64,000 bases of DNA from Mycobacteroides saopaulense (GTDB lineage Bacteria; Actinomycetota; Actinomycetes; Mycobacteriales; Mycobacteriaceae), in assembly GCF_001456355.1 (NCBI RefSeq), contig NZ_CP010271.1, positions 3,906,001-3,970,000 of the forward strand, read 5' to 3'. The position numbers were made by a program, and so were the translations under genes. Shown here piece after piece: positions 27,860-36,211 of this stretch. Every line of letters starts with the position of its first letter. Within the stretch, counting starts at the first letter, position 1. The notes beneath the pieces are model-generated. The model saw only the letters and a list, made by a program, of their open reading frames with translations. It was not told the DNA's origin and ran no database searches.

Positions 27860-28720
27860 CTAGCCCGAGAGATTGAAGTTGCCGGACCCGCCGTAGACGG
27901 CGAGTGAGATGAACAGGGTGACCAGCACAACCACGATGAGCGAGGTGCGCACAGCCTGACCGACGGCAACACCCACGCCCACCGGACCGCCGGAGGCGTT
28001 GAACCCATAGCTGGTGTGCACGAGCATCACCACCACGGACATGACGATCGCCTGGAGGAAGGACCACAGCAGGTCGGTCGGCACCAAGAAGGTGTTGAAG
28101 TAGTGGTCGTACACGCCCGGTGACTGACCGTTGATCATCACGGTGGTCGCGCGGGACGCGAAGAAGGCCGCCAGCACCGACAACGAGTACAACGGAATGA
28201 TCGCGATGAGGCCCGCCACCAAGCGCGTGGACACCAAATAGGAAACGGCATGCACCGCCATGGTTTCCAGCGCGTCGATCTCTTCCGCGACACGCATGGC
28301 GCCCAACTGGGCCGTCGTCCCTGCGCCGATCGTGGCGGCCATCGCGATACCCGCCACCACCGGCGCGACGATGCGCACGTTGAGGAACGCGGACAGGAAG
28401 CCGGTGAGCGCCTCGATACCGATATTGCCCAGCGAGGAATAGCCCTGGACCGCGATGACACCACCGGAGGCCAGGGTGAGGAAGACGGCGACACCGACCG
28501 TGCCACCGATCATCACCAGGGCGCCGGTGCCCATGGTGATCTCGGCAAGCACCCGGATCGTTTCCTTGCGGTACTTGGTCAACGCCGCCGGGATATAGCT
28601 CAGCGACTGCGCGTAGAAGAGGGCCTGCTCACCGAATTTATCGAACGAGCGTCCCAGACCACGCATATACCGAACGGTATAGGAGGTAAGCGTGTGCGTC
28701 GAAAGATACGGTCCGGTCAC
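27860..28720 (-). CDS. yrbE4B: MlaE-type permease YrbE4B
   Basis: The 286-residue integral membrane protein has five to six membrane segments and the MlaE permease signature GAGTTAQLGAMRVAEEIDAL. It forms, with YrbE4A, the membrane channel of the Mce4 ABC transporter. I chose GTG 28720, whose first base is the last base of the yrbE4A stop (TAGTG), rather than an earlier in-frame ATG inside yrbE4A. It matches Rv3500c. Confidence 0.94.
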   Translation of the reverse strand: MTGPYLSTHTLTSYTVRYMRGLGRSFDKFGEQALFYAQSLSYIPAALTKYRKETIRVLAEITMGTGALVMIGGTVGVAVFLTLASGGVIAVQGYSSLGNIGIEALTGFLSAFLNVRIVAPVVAGIAMAATIGAGTTAQLGAMRVAEEIDALETMAVHAVSYLVSTRLVAGLIAIIPLYSLSVLAAFFASRATTVMINGQSPGVYDHYFNTFLVPTDLLWSFLQAIVMSVVVMLVHTSYGFNASGGPVGVGVAVGQAVRTSLIVVVLVTLFISLAVYGGSGNFNLSG

Positions 28721-29487
28721 TAGTGCTTCACCAGAACCCGCACACCGATGGCCGTCATGACCACGTTGATGACGAACAAACAAATGAAGGCGTAGACGAC
28801 GGTCTCGTTGACCGCGTCGCCGACGCCCTTGGGTCCGCCCTTGACGGTGAGCCCGCGATAACAGCCGACCAGGCCGGCGAAGATGCCGAACAGGAATGCC
28901 TTGACTTCGGAGATCATCAGCTCACCCAGCCCGGTGAGCACGGTCAATCCGTTGATGAAGGCGCCCGGGTTGACTCCCTGTAGGAACACCGAGAACACGT
29001 AGCCGCCGACCATGCCGATGGCACACACCAGACCGTTCAGCAGCAGCGCGACGAATGTCGACGCCAGCACCCGTGGCACCACGAGCCGCTGGATCGGATC
29101 GATGCCCAGCACCTGCATCGCGTCGATCTCCTCGCGAATGGTGCGGGCTCCCAAATCGGCGCAGATCGCCGTGGCGCCGGCGCCCGCGACGACGAGCACG
29201 GTAACCACCGGACCGAGCTGGGTCACCGTGCCGAACGCGGTGGCGGCACCCGAGAGGTCGGCGGCTCCGATCTCGCGCAGCAGGATGTTGAGAGTGAATG
29301 CCACCAGCACGGTGAAGGGGATGGCGACCAGGAGCGTCGGCAGCAACGAGACCCGCGCGATGAACCAGGTCTGGTCCAAGAACTCCTGCCCTTGGAACGG
29401 GCGGCGGAAGATGTTGCGGAACGTGGCCAATGACATGGAGACGAAGCCGCCGACGGCGCGTGCGGGCGCCGCGAGCTGCTGCTTCAA
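28720..29487 (-). CDS. yrbE4A: MlaE-type permease YrbE4A
   Basis: The 255-residue membrane protein is the first gene of the mce4 operon and matches Rv3501c (254 aa). It has the MlaE signature GAGATAICADLGARTIREEIDAM followed by QVLGIDPIQRLVVPR. It is preceded by a 236-bp region carrying a perfect KstR operator at 29680-29693, so the ten-gene operon down to 19315 is expected to be induced by sterol catabolites. Confidence 0.95.
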   Translation of the reverse strand: MKQQLAAPARAVGGFVSMSLATFRNIFRRPFQGQEFLDQTWFIARVSLLPTLLVAIPFTVLVAFTLNILLREIGAADLSGAATAFGTVTQLGPVVTVLVVAGAGATAICADLGARTIREEIDAMQVLGIDPIQRLVVPRVLASTFVALLLNGLVCAIGMVGGYVFSVFLQGVNPGAFINGLTVLTGLGELMISEVKAFLFGIFAGLVGCYRGLTVKGGPKGVGDAVNETVVYAFICLFVINVVMTAIGVRVLVKH

Positions 29488-29679
29488 CCTTTACTCCTGT
29501 CTCACGCATCCCGGTACCGCCGGAGCCTCGCCCCAAAAGAACCGGTTAACGATCGGCGTGTACCTACCACACTGTGAGGCGCACCATACTAACGAGAAAA
29601 AATTCTTAGTGTCAATTCATGTACGAATAGACAAATCGCACGCCGTGTCCACTTTGTACTGCGGGTTTGGTGCGATAAC

Positions 29680-29693
29680 TAGAACTCGTTCTA
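29680..29693. promoter_or_regulatory. KstR operator of the mce4 operon
   Basis: TAGAACTCGTTCTA matches the KstR consensus TnnAACnnGTTnnA at every fixed base and is a perfect palindrome outside the central TC. It lies 193 bp upstream of yrbE4A, in the gap before the hsd4A stop. KstR is the TetR-type repressor of sterol genes, released by CoA thioesters of cholesterol catabolites. Binding here is inferred from the match and from the known control of mce4 in M. tuberculosis. Confidence 0.88.
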
Positions 29694-29723
29694 TTAAAAT
29701 CGCACCGTCACCCTCGTTGCTCG

Positions 29724-30629
29724 TTACTCCTCGGCCATCAGCGCAGTCGCCGAAAATGTGCGCTTCGGATCATGCCCAGCAAAGAAATCAGCCAGCGCTG
29801 AATTCAGTGCCGACGGGTCCCATGCGTCCGAATCCGCAGTGAACTTCGCCTCCACAGTAGGCGCCGCCAACAAGGTGACGGTAGGTCCGTAGACGATGAA
29901 CAGCTGACCGTTAACTGCTTCCGCCGCGGGCGAGGCCAGATACCGCACCAGGGTCACGACATGCTCCGGGGAAAGCGGATCGATGGAGTCCTCGGGCGCG
30001 TCACCGAAAACGTCGGCCGTCATCGCGGTACGGGCGCGCGGGGCGATGGCGTTGGCCCGCACCCCGTAGCGGCCGAGGGCCCGCGCGGCCGACAACGTCA
30101 GCGCGGTGATGCCGGCCTTCGCGGCGCCATAGTTGGCCTGCCCCTCGGGACCGAGCAGGCCGGCTTCGGAGGACGTGTTGACAAGGCGTCCGTAGACGGG
30201 GGCACCCGCGGCCTTGGATGCGCCGCGCCAGTAGGTGGCGGCGTTGCGCGTCAACAGGAAGTGGCCGCGCAGGTGCACGTGGATCACGGCGTCGAACTCC
30301 TCGTCCGACATGTTGAAGAGCATCCGGTCACGGGTGATGCCCGCGTTGTTGACCACGACGTGCAGCCCACCGAGTGATTCGGCGGTGGAGATCAGCTCGT
30401 CGGCGGTCGCACGCTCACCGATATCTCCGGCAACGGTCACCCCCTTGGACCCGACCGCGGCGATCTCGTCGAGTACATCGCTCTTTTCCAGGGCGGGCGC
30501 GATGTCGTTGACCACGACGGTCGCTCCTGACCGGGCCAGACCGATCGCCTCGGCGCGGCCAAGTCCGGCGGCAGCACCGGTGACAATGGCGACGCGGCCA
30601 CTCAGGTCGGCATCAGCAATCGCGCTCAT
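29724..30629 (-). CDS. hsd4A: Short-chain dehydrogenase Hsd4A (steroid/beta-hydroxyacyl-CoA dehydrogenase)
   Basis: The 301-residue SDR has the Rossmann motif TGAAAGLGRAEA, NNAGITRD and the catalytic YGAAK with a preceding Ser in NTSSEAG. Its position between yrbE4A and fdxD matches Rv3502c. The known Hsd4A homologues act on 17-beta-hydroxysteroids and on 22-hydroxy sterol CoA intermediates of side-chain beta-oxidation. It is transcribed with fdxD from the shared promoter region at 31068. The enzyme class is certain; the exact steroid substrate is inferred. Confidence 0.88.
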   Translation of the reverse strand: MSAIADADLSGRVAIVTGAAAGLGRAEAIGLARSGATVVVNDIAPALEKSDVLDEIAAVGSKGVTVAGDIGERATADELISTAESLGGLHVVVNNAGITRDRMLFNMSDEEFDAVIHVHLRGHFLLTRNAATYWRGASKAAGAPVYGRLVNTSSEAGLLGPEGQANYGAAKAGITALTLSAARALGRYGVRANAIAPRARTAMTADVFGDAPEDSIDPLSPEHVVTLVRYLASPAAEAVNGQLFIVYGPTVTLLAAPTVEAKFTADSDAWDPSALNSALADFFAGHDPKRTFSATALMAEE

Positions 30630-30724
30630 ACAAATTTCCCTTCAGTCCCATGCCTTCGACGCACCCCATCGCACCGGCTCCCGCGCCGTCGAGCGCGTGC
30701 GGGGCCGGAGATTTACGAATGCCT

Positions 30725-30916
30725 CTAGTCTTTGCGAATCAATGCGGCGCGCGGGCACTCCGCGATCGCCTGCTCGACCAGATCTTCCTGATCGGCCGGT
30801 ACTTCCTCCTGCAGGATGACGACATAGTCATCGTCATCGACGTCGAACACCTCTGGAGCGATCCCGAGGCACACCAAGTTGCCTTCACAACGGTCAGGAA
30901 CGACACCGACACGCAT
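30725..30916 (-). CDS. fdxD: Ferredoxin FdxD, 3Fe-4S type
   Basis: The 63-residue acidic protein has Cys10, Cys16 and Cys54-Pro55. The middle ligand position of the first motif is Asn13 rather than Cys, which leaves three cysteines and predicts a [3Fe-4S] cluster, as in mycobacterial ferredoxins that serve P450s. It matches Rv3503c (fdxD, 63 aa). It would pass electrons from a reductase such as FprA to a steroid P450, but no P450 gene lies in the window. It is the first gene of the fdxD-hsd4A transcript under the KstR site at 31068. Confidence 0.92.
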   Translation of the reverse strand: MRVGVVPDRCEGNLVCLGIAPEVFDVDDDDYVVILQEEVPADQEDLVEQAIAECPRAALIRKD

Positions 30917-31067
30917 TGGAAACCTCTTTCCGGCTCCATGAGCCGACTCCGTTGTCTAGCTGGGCTGTATCGCCAGACTACGACACGTGATCGCCGACAC
31001 AACCCCGGTGACGCCAGGATCTCTGGGCTGAGTTTGTGCGGTGGCGCCGCGTCTGGACTCCCTAGAC

Positions 31068-31081
31068 TAGAACGTGTTACA
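31068..31081. promoter_or_regulatory. KstR operator shared by fdxD and fadE26
   Basis: TAGAACGTGTTACA matches TnnAACnnGTTnnA exactly. It lies in the 232-bp divergent region between fdxD (start 30916) and fadE26 (start 31149), so a single site can control both transcripts. The sequence is identical to the site at 37869. Confidence 0.87.
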
Positions 31082-31148
31082 ACTCTTGTGTCAACGTGGG
31101 TCACACCTGAGAGCTCACGACACCGGACGGGCAACAGAAGGAACACAC

Positions 31149-32327
31149 ATGCATATCGCCTACACGCCCGAGCAGGAAGAGCTGCGCCGCGAGCTACGCG
31201 CGTACTTCGACAAACTGCTGACCCCGGAGCGGCGCGAGGCCCTTGCCTCGAATCAGGGTGAGTACGGCAGCGGCAACGTCTATCGCGAGACCGTCGAGCA
31301 GATGGGTGCCGACGGCTGGCTCGCACTGGGCTGGCCCAAGGAATTCGGTGGACAGGACCGGTCGGTGATGGATCAGCTGATCTTCACCGACGAGGCCGCG
31401 ATCGCCGGCGCCCCGGTACCGTTCCTGACGATCAACAGCGTCGCACCGACCATCATGCACTTCGGCACCGAGGAACAGAAGAAGTTCTTCCTGCCCAAGA
31501 TCGCCGCGGGCAAGCTGCACTTCTCTATCGGTTACTCCGAGCCCGGCGCGGGTACTGACCTCGCGTCGCTGCGTACTTCGGCGGTCCGCGACGGCGACGA
31601 CTACGTCATCAACGGCCAGAAGATGTGGACGAGCCTCATCGAATACGCCGACTACATCTGGCTGGCGGTGCGCACCAATACCGAGGTGAAGAAGCACCGC
31701 GGCATCTCGATGCTCATCGTCCCCACCACCGCCGAGGGCTTCTCGTACACCAAGGTCCGCACCATGGCCGGGCCCGGCACCAGCGCCACCTACTACCAGG
31801 ATGTACGGGTGCCGGTCACCAGCCGGGTCGGCGAAGAGAACGCGGGCTGGAAGCTAGTCACCAATCAGCTCAACCACGAGCGCGTGGCCCTGGTTTCCTC
31901 GGCACCGATCATCACCGCGCTGCGCGAGGTGCGTGAGTGGGCCCAGAACACCAAGGGCCCGGGCGGCCGCATCATCGATTCGGAATGGGTGCAGCTGAAC
32001 CTGGCACGCGTACATGCCAAGGTCGAATACCTCAAGCTCATCAACTGGGAGCTGGCCTCCACCACCGATGCCGCGCCCTCTCCCGCCGACGCCTCCGCCA
32101 CCAAGGTCTTCGGTACCGAGTTGGCCACCGAGGCCTACCGGCTGCTCATGGAGGTTCTCGGGACGGCGGCAACCTTGCGTCAGGACTCTCCCGGCGCCCA
32201 GCTGCGCGGCCGCGTCGAGCGGATGCACCGGGCCTGCTTGATCCTCACGTTCGGCGGCGGCACCAACGAGGTGCAGCGCGACATCATCGCGATGACCGCC
32301 CTCGGCCAGCCTGCGGCGACACGCTAG
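31149..32327 (+). CDS. fadE26: Acyl-CoA dehydrogenase FadE26 (ChsE4)
   Basis: The 392-residue flavoprotein is one half of the alpha2beta2 acyl-CoA dehydrogenase ChsE4-ChsE5 that starts beta-oxidation of the cholesterol side chain. It shows the acyl-CoA dehydrogenase motifs YSEPGAGTDLASL, the RTMAGPGTSATYYQDVRVP region and the C-terminal FGGGTNEVQRDIIA. It matches Rv3504. It begins at ATG 31149 after a KstR operator 68 bp upstream. The next gene is its partner fadE27, 29 bp downstream. Confidence 0.93.
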   Translation: MHIAYTPEQEELRRELRAYFDKLLTPERREALASNQGEYGSGNVYRETVEQMGADGWLALGWPKEFGGQDRSVMDQLIFTDEAAIAGAPVPFLTINSVAPTIMHFGTEEQKKFFLPKIAAGKLHFSIGYSEPGAGTDLASLRTSAVRDGDDYVINGQKMWTSLIEYADYIWLAVRTNTEVKKHRGISMLIVPTTAEGFSYTKVRTMAGPGTSATYYQDVRVPVTSRVGEENAGWKLVTNQLNHERVALVSSAPIITALREVREWAQNTKGPGGRIIDSEWVQLNLARVHAKVEYLKLINWELASTTDAAPSPADASATKVFGTELATEAYRLLMEVLGTAATLRQDSPGAQLRGRVERMHRACLILTFGGGTNEVQRDIIAMTALGQPAATR

Positions 32328-32356
32328 CTCCTACCCCTAGAAGGGCCCACAACACC

Positions 32357-33463
32357 ATGGATTTCTCCCTTACCGAGGCACAGACCGACCTTGGTGGTCT
32401 GACCCGCACCATCGCGTCGGCCATCAGCACCCCGGAGCGGCAGAAGGAACTCGACAAGCAGGACAGCCGGTTCGACTGGCAGCTCTGGACCAAGCTGGTC
32501 GAGGCCGACATCCTGTCCACCGCAGCCCCCGAATCGGTAGGCGGCGGCGGTTTCGGCGTTCTGGAACAGTCATCGATTCTCGTCGAGCTGGGCCGTGAGC
32601 TGGCCGCCGTCCCGTATCTGGAGTCTGTCGTGCTGGCCGCCGGAGCGCTCGCCGCATTCGGCTCGGAAGCATTGCAAAGTGATTGGGCCGCACCGGCTGT
32701 CGCCGGCAAGAAGGTCCTGACCGTCGCGCTCGACGGTGAGCCCGGTGAGGGCCCGGTCGCCGCACGCACGGTGTCCTCGCCGGGGGCCGGCTATGTGCTC
32801 ACCGGCAACCGCGTCCTGGTGCCGTTCGGCGTCGAGGCCGACGCGTACCTGGTGCCCGCCGAGACGGAGACCGGTACCGCGGTCTTCCTGGTGTCGGCCG
32901 AGGACGCCGGCGTCACCCAAGAGACGCTGCACACCACCGGCAAGGACAGCTCTGCTGAGCTGATCCTGTCCGAGGTTGCCGTTCCGGCCGAGCGCAAGGT
33001 CGGCGATGCGGAGGTGGTGCAGTGGCTGCGCCTCCGGGAATCTTTGGGACACAGCGCCTACCAGCTCGGCGTGCTGGAGCGGGCCCTTGAATTGACCGCC
33101 GACTACGCCCGCACCCGCGAGCAATTCGGCAAGCCGATCGGCGGCTTCCAAGCGGTGGCCCAGCGGCTCGCCGACGGCTACATCGACGTCAAGGGCCTGC
33201 GCCTGACGCTGTGGCAGGCCGCGTGGCGCGTCTCCGAAGAACTACCTGCCGATGTCGATGTCGCGACCGCCAAGTTCTGGGCCGCCGATGCCGGGCACCG
33301 TGTGGCGCACACCGCGGTGCACGTGCACGGCGGTGTCGGTATCGACGAAGATCACCCGGTACACCGGTACTTCCTGGCCGCCAAGCACAATGAGTTCGCC
33401 TCGGGTAGCGCGACGGAGCAGTTGCGCCGCATCGGGCGCGAGCTCGCCGACACACCTGCCTAG
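32357..33463 (+). CDS. fadE27: Acyl-CoA dehydrogenase FadE27 (ChsE5)
   Basis: The 368-residue protein is the second subunit of the ChsE4-ChsE5 heterotetramer. It is shorter in the N-terminal and middle regions than FadE26 but keeps the C-terminal FAD/dimer segments RTREQFGKPIGGFQAVAQ and HVHGGVGIDEDHPVHRY. Such two-subunit dehydrogenases have one active site per heterodimer. It corresponds to Rv3505. It lies between fadE26 and fadD17 in the same operon. Confidence 0.93.
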   Translation: MDFSLTEAQTDLGGLTRTIASAISTPERQKELDKQDSRFDWQLWTKLVEADILSTAAPESVGGGGFGVLEQSSILVELGRELAAVPYLESVVLAAGALAAFGSEALQSDWAAPAVAGKKVLTVALDGEPGEGPVAARTVSSPGAGYVLTGNRVLVPFGVEADAYLVPAETETGTAVFLVSAEDAGVTQETLHTTGKDSSAELILSEVAVPAERKVGDAEVVQWLRLRESLGHSAYQLGVLERALELTADYARTREQFGKPIGGFQAVAQRLADGYIDVKGLRLTLWQAAWRVSEELPADVDVATAKFWAADAGHRVAHTAVHVHGGVGIDEDHPVHRYFLAAKHNEFASGSATEQLRRIGRELADTPA

Positions 33464-33472
33464 TATCGGGTC

Positions 33473-35026
33473 GTGAGCACGCCCGAAGACGCGACGGTCA
33501 CCCAGCTGCTGCTGAACCTGGCCGATGTAGACGACCGGGGCCTGCATTTCGAAGGCTCGTTCACCTCGTGGCGTGATCATGTGACCGAAAGCCGCAGGCT
33601 CGCTTCGGTGTTGAAGAGCAAACTGGACCCCGGCAGGCCGCCGCACATCGCGGTGCTACTGGAGAACACCCCGGCGTTCTCATATCTGTTGGGAGCCGCG
33701 GCACTCGGCGGTCTGGTGTTGGTGGGCCTCAACCCCACCCGACGGGGATCGGCGCTGCGGCGAGACGTGGATCTGGCCGATTGCCAGCTGATACTCACCG
33801 ACTCGGCGAGTTCTGCCCTGCTGGACGGGATCGACTACCTGGACATCGATTCGCTCGCCGCAGAATTCCAGGGATCCACCACGCCGGTGGAAGTCCCCGA
33901 CGTGCGTCCGGATGATCTGTTCATGCTCATCTTCACCTCGGGCACCAGCGGCGACCCCAAGGCCGTCCAGATCACCCATGCCAAGGTGGCGTCCGCCGGA
34001 ATCATGCTGTCCTCGCGGTTCGACCTCGGCCCGGCCGACGTCTGCTATCTCTCGATGCCGATGTTCCATTCCAACGCGGTGCTCGCGGGGTGGTCGGTCG
34101 CCGTAGCCGCAGGCGCCTCAATTGCGTTGCGGCGCAAGTTCTCTGCATCCGCATTCTTGGACGACGTGCGCACATACGGCGCGACATACGCCAACTACGT
34201 GGGTAAACCCATGTCGTACGTGCTGGCAACACCAGAACACCCCGACGACGCCCAGAACCCACTGAAGATCATGTACGGCAACGAGGCGGCGCCCGGAGAC
34301 ACCGACCGATTCGCCAAGCGTTTCGGCGCCTTCGTCGTCGACGGATTCGGATCCACCGAGGGCGGTATCGCGCTGGGGTGGGCGCCGGGTACTCCGCCGG
34401 GCGCGATAGGGCCACTGACCCCCGACGTTCGTATTCTGGACATCGAGACCGGAGAACCCTGTCCGCCTGCCATTTTCGATGACAGCGGCAAGGTGGTGAA
34501 TGCCGCGGAAGCGACCGGCGAGCTGGTGAATGTCACGGGGCCAGGGCGGTTCACCGGTTACTACAAGAACCCCGAAGCCGATGCCGAGCGCATGCTCGAC
34601 GGCAAGTATCGCAGCGGCGATCTGGCCTACGCCGACGAGAACGGATACGTGTACTTCGCCGGGCGCCTGGGCGATTGGCTGCGTGTCGACGGCGAAAATC
34701 TGGGCACCGCCCCGATCGAGCGGGCACTGCTGCGCCACCCGGATATCACCGAGGTCGCCGTGTACGGGATTCCGGATCCGACCGTCGGCGATCGGGTCAT
34801 GGCAGCACTGGTCGTACGCAACGGGTTCCAGGCATCGGATCTCGGCGAATTCCTCTCCGCCCAGGAAGATCTCGGTCCCAAGCAGTGGCCGTCGTTCGTC
34901 AGGATCAGCACGAACCTACCCCGCACCGCGACATTCAAGGTGATCAAGCGGCAGCTGTCCGCCGAGGCGTTGGAGACCACCGACCCCCTGTGGGAGCGGT
35001 CGGGGGGTCGATACACCCAAACCTGA
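33473..35026 (+). CDS. fadD17: Acyl-CoA synthetase FadD17
   Basis: The 517-residue ANL-superfamily enzyme activates a steroid side-chain acid with ATP and CoA. The AMP-binding motif FTSGTSGDPKAV, the hinge region RSGDLAYADENGYVYFAGR and the C-terminal FKVIKRQL are present. Position after fadE27 matches Rv3506, characterised as a steroid-24-oyl-CoA synthetase. The start is GTG 33473, 9 bp after fadE27. The gene converges with the nitronate monooxygenase-like gene, 66 bp away. In M. tuberculosis the following genes are PE_PGRS genes, absent here. Confidence 0.9.
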   Translation: MSTPEDATVTQLLLNLADVDDRGLHFEGSFTSWRDHVTESRRLASVLKSKLDPGRPPHIAVLLENTPAFSYLLGAAALGGLVLVGLNPTRRGSALRRDVDLADCQLILTDSASSALLDGIDYLDIDSLAAEFQGSTTPVEVPDVRPDDLFMLIFTSGTSGDPKAVQITHAKVASAGIMLSSRFDLGPADVCYLSMPMFHSNAVLAGWSVAVAAGASIALRRKFSASAFLDDVRTYGATYANYVGKPMSYVLATPEHPDDAQNPLKIMYGNEAAPGDTDRFAKRFGAFVVDGFGSTEGGIALGWAPGTPPGAIGPLTPDVRILDIETGEPCPPAIFDDSGKVVNAAEATGELVNVTGPGRFTGYYKNPEADAERMLDGKYRSGDLAYADENGYVYFAGRLGDWLRVDGENLGTAPIERALLRHPDITEVAVYGIPDPTVGDRVMAALVVRNGFQASDLGEFLSAQEDLGPKQWPSFVRISTNLPRTATFKVIKRQLSAEALETTDPLWERSGGRYTQT

Positions 35027-35092
35027 TCACGGCGAGTGTGCGAATCCGGTCGAGTTCTCGCCCGAAATCGGCACGATCCGCACATTCGATGC

Positions 35093-36208
35093 TCAGCCGC
35101 GGATCTGATCGAGCCTGTCGACGGTGCTCTCGAACCCGGCCACCAGGTCGGCCACTATCTCGGCGGTTGGCCGGATCTCGTTCATCCGCCCCACGATCTG
35201 CCCCGCGGGGAAGCAGACCGTCTCCGGGTCGTGCGCACGATTCATCCGCTCGTGTGCCCCGCTCACCAGAATGTTCTGCAGCGGCATCGGCAACGGAGTC
35301 GGTGCGCCCTCCGCGTCCCACGCCTGTGTCCACTTGGTCTTCAGGAGCCGCGCGGGCTTGCCGGTGTAGATGCGGGTGCGCACGGTGTCACTGGAGGTCG
35401 CCTTCAACAGCGCCTGCTGAACGACGGAATCGCCACCGGCGGTGACGGTTCCGAGGTCATACTCGGCCGCGGTCAGCCAGATCGAGCCGGTCCACACACC
35501 GGAGGCCCCCAGCGCGAGGGCCGCCGCCGCCTGCCGCCCGCTTCCGATACCGCCCGCGGCCAGCACCGGGGCGCTGCCGTCGAGTGCGTCGACGATCTCT
35601 GGCCACAGCACCATGGATGCCACATCACCGGTATGCCCGCCGGCCTCATAGCCCTGCGCCACAACGATATCGACGCCGTTCTCGACATGGCGCTTGGCGT
35701 GCTCGGCCTTGCCCGCCAGCGCGGCAACCGGCACACCGTGCTCGTGGGCCTGATCGATCACGTCCTTGGGCGGCGAGCCCAGCGCGTTGGCGATCAGCTT
35801 GATCGGGTGCTTGAGGGCGACCTCCACATGGGAGCGCGCCACCGAATGCAGCCAGCCCAGCACACCGGTCGACTCACGCTCTCCCGGCAGCGGGGGCACG
35901 CCCAGGTCGGCAAGAGTCTTCTCGACGAAGTCCTTGTGCCCCTGCGGGATCAACTTGTCGATATCCACCGCGGTGCCCTCGGTGGGCACCTTGGCCGGCA
36001 TCACGATGTCGACACCGTACGGCTTGCCGTCGGTGTTCTCGTCCATCCAGTTCAGGACGGCGTCGAGCTCGTCGGGATCGTTGAAACGGACGCACCCGAG
36101 CACACCCATGCCGCCCGCGCGGCTGATCGCGGCGGCGACCTTTTCCGAGGGTGTGAAACCGAAGATCGGGTAACGGATTCCGAACCGCTCACAAAGGTCG
36201 GTATGCAT
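35093..36208 (-). CDS. Nitronate monooxygenase/2-nitropropane dioxygenase-like flavoprotein
   Basis: The 371-residue TIM-barrel FMN protein has VAQGYEAGGHTGDV and VLAAGGIGSGRQAAAALALGA (FMN phosphate loop), plus ISRAGGMGVLG near the N-terminus. In character it is the Rv1533/Rv1894c kind, not IpdC (Rv3553) of the sterol HIP pathway, which I compared from memory. It lies 3 bp after the fadD19 stop in the same transcript, so it is presumably co-induced with sterol genes. A role as a steroid or enone reductase/oxidase is possible but is inference; the family is certain. Confidence 0.85.
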   Translation of the reverse strand: MHTDLCERFGIRYPIFGFTPSEKVAAAISRAGGMGVLGCVRFNDPDELDAVLNWMDENTDGKPYGVDIVMPAKVPTEGTAVDIDKLIPQGHKDFVEKTLADLGVPPLPGERESTGVLGWLHSVARSHVEVALKHPIKLIANALGSPPKDVIDQAHEHGVPVAALAGKAEHAKRHVENGVDIVVAQGYEAGGHTGDVASMVLWPEIVDALDGSAPVLAAGGIGSGRQAAAALALGASGVWTGSIWLTAAEYDLGTVTAGGDSVVQQALLKATSSDTVRTRIYTGKPARLLKTKWTQAWDAEGAPTPLPMPLQNILVSGAHERMNRAHDPETVCFPAGQIVGRMNEIRPTAEIVADLVAGFESTVDRLDQIRG

Positions 36209-36211
36209 GAC

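Noticed and set aside
30739..31326. A 195-codon minus-strand frame covering fdxD and the KstR site
   Set aside because: It is out of frame with the well-defined 63-residue ferredoxin and overlaps fadE26; it is not protein-like.
35031..35062. GGCGAG/CTCGCC hairpin as a terminator between fadD17 and the flavoprotein
   Set aside because: The stem is 6 bp with a 20-nt loop and no T-run, so it is not convincing.
35093..36208. IpdC (Rv3553) identity for the flavoprotein after fadD19
   Set aside because: Its motifs and length fit the Rv1533/Rv1894c type better. No KstR2-like site was seen nearby either.
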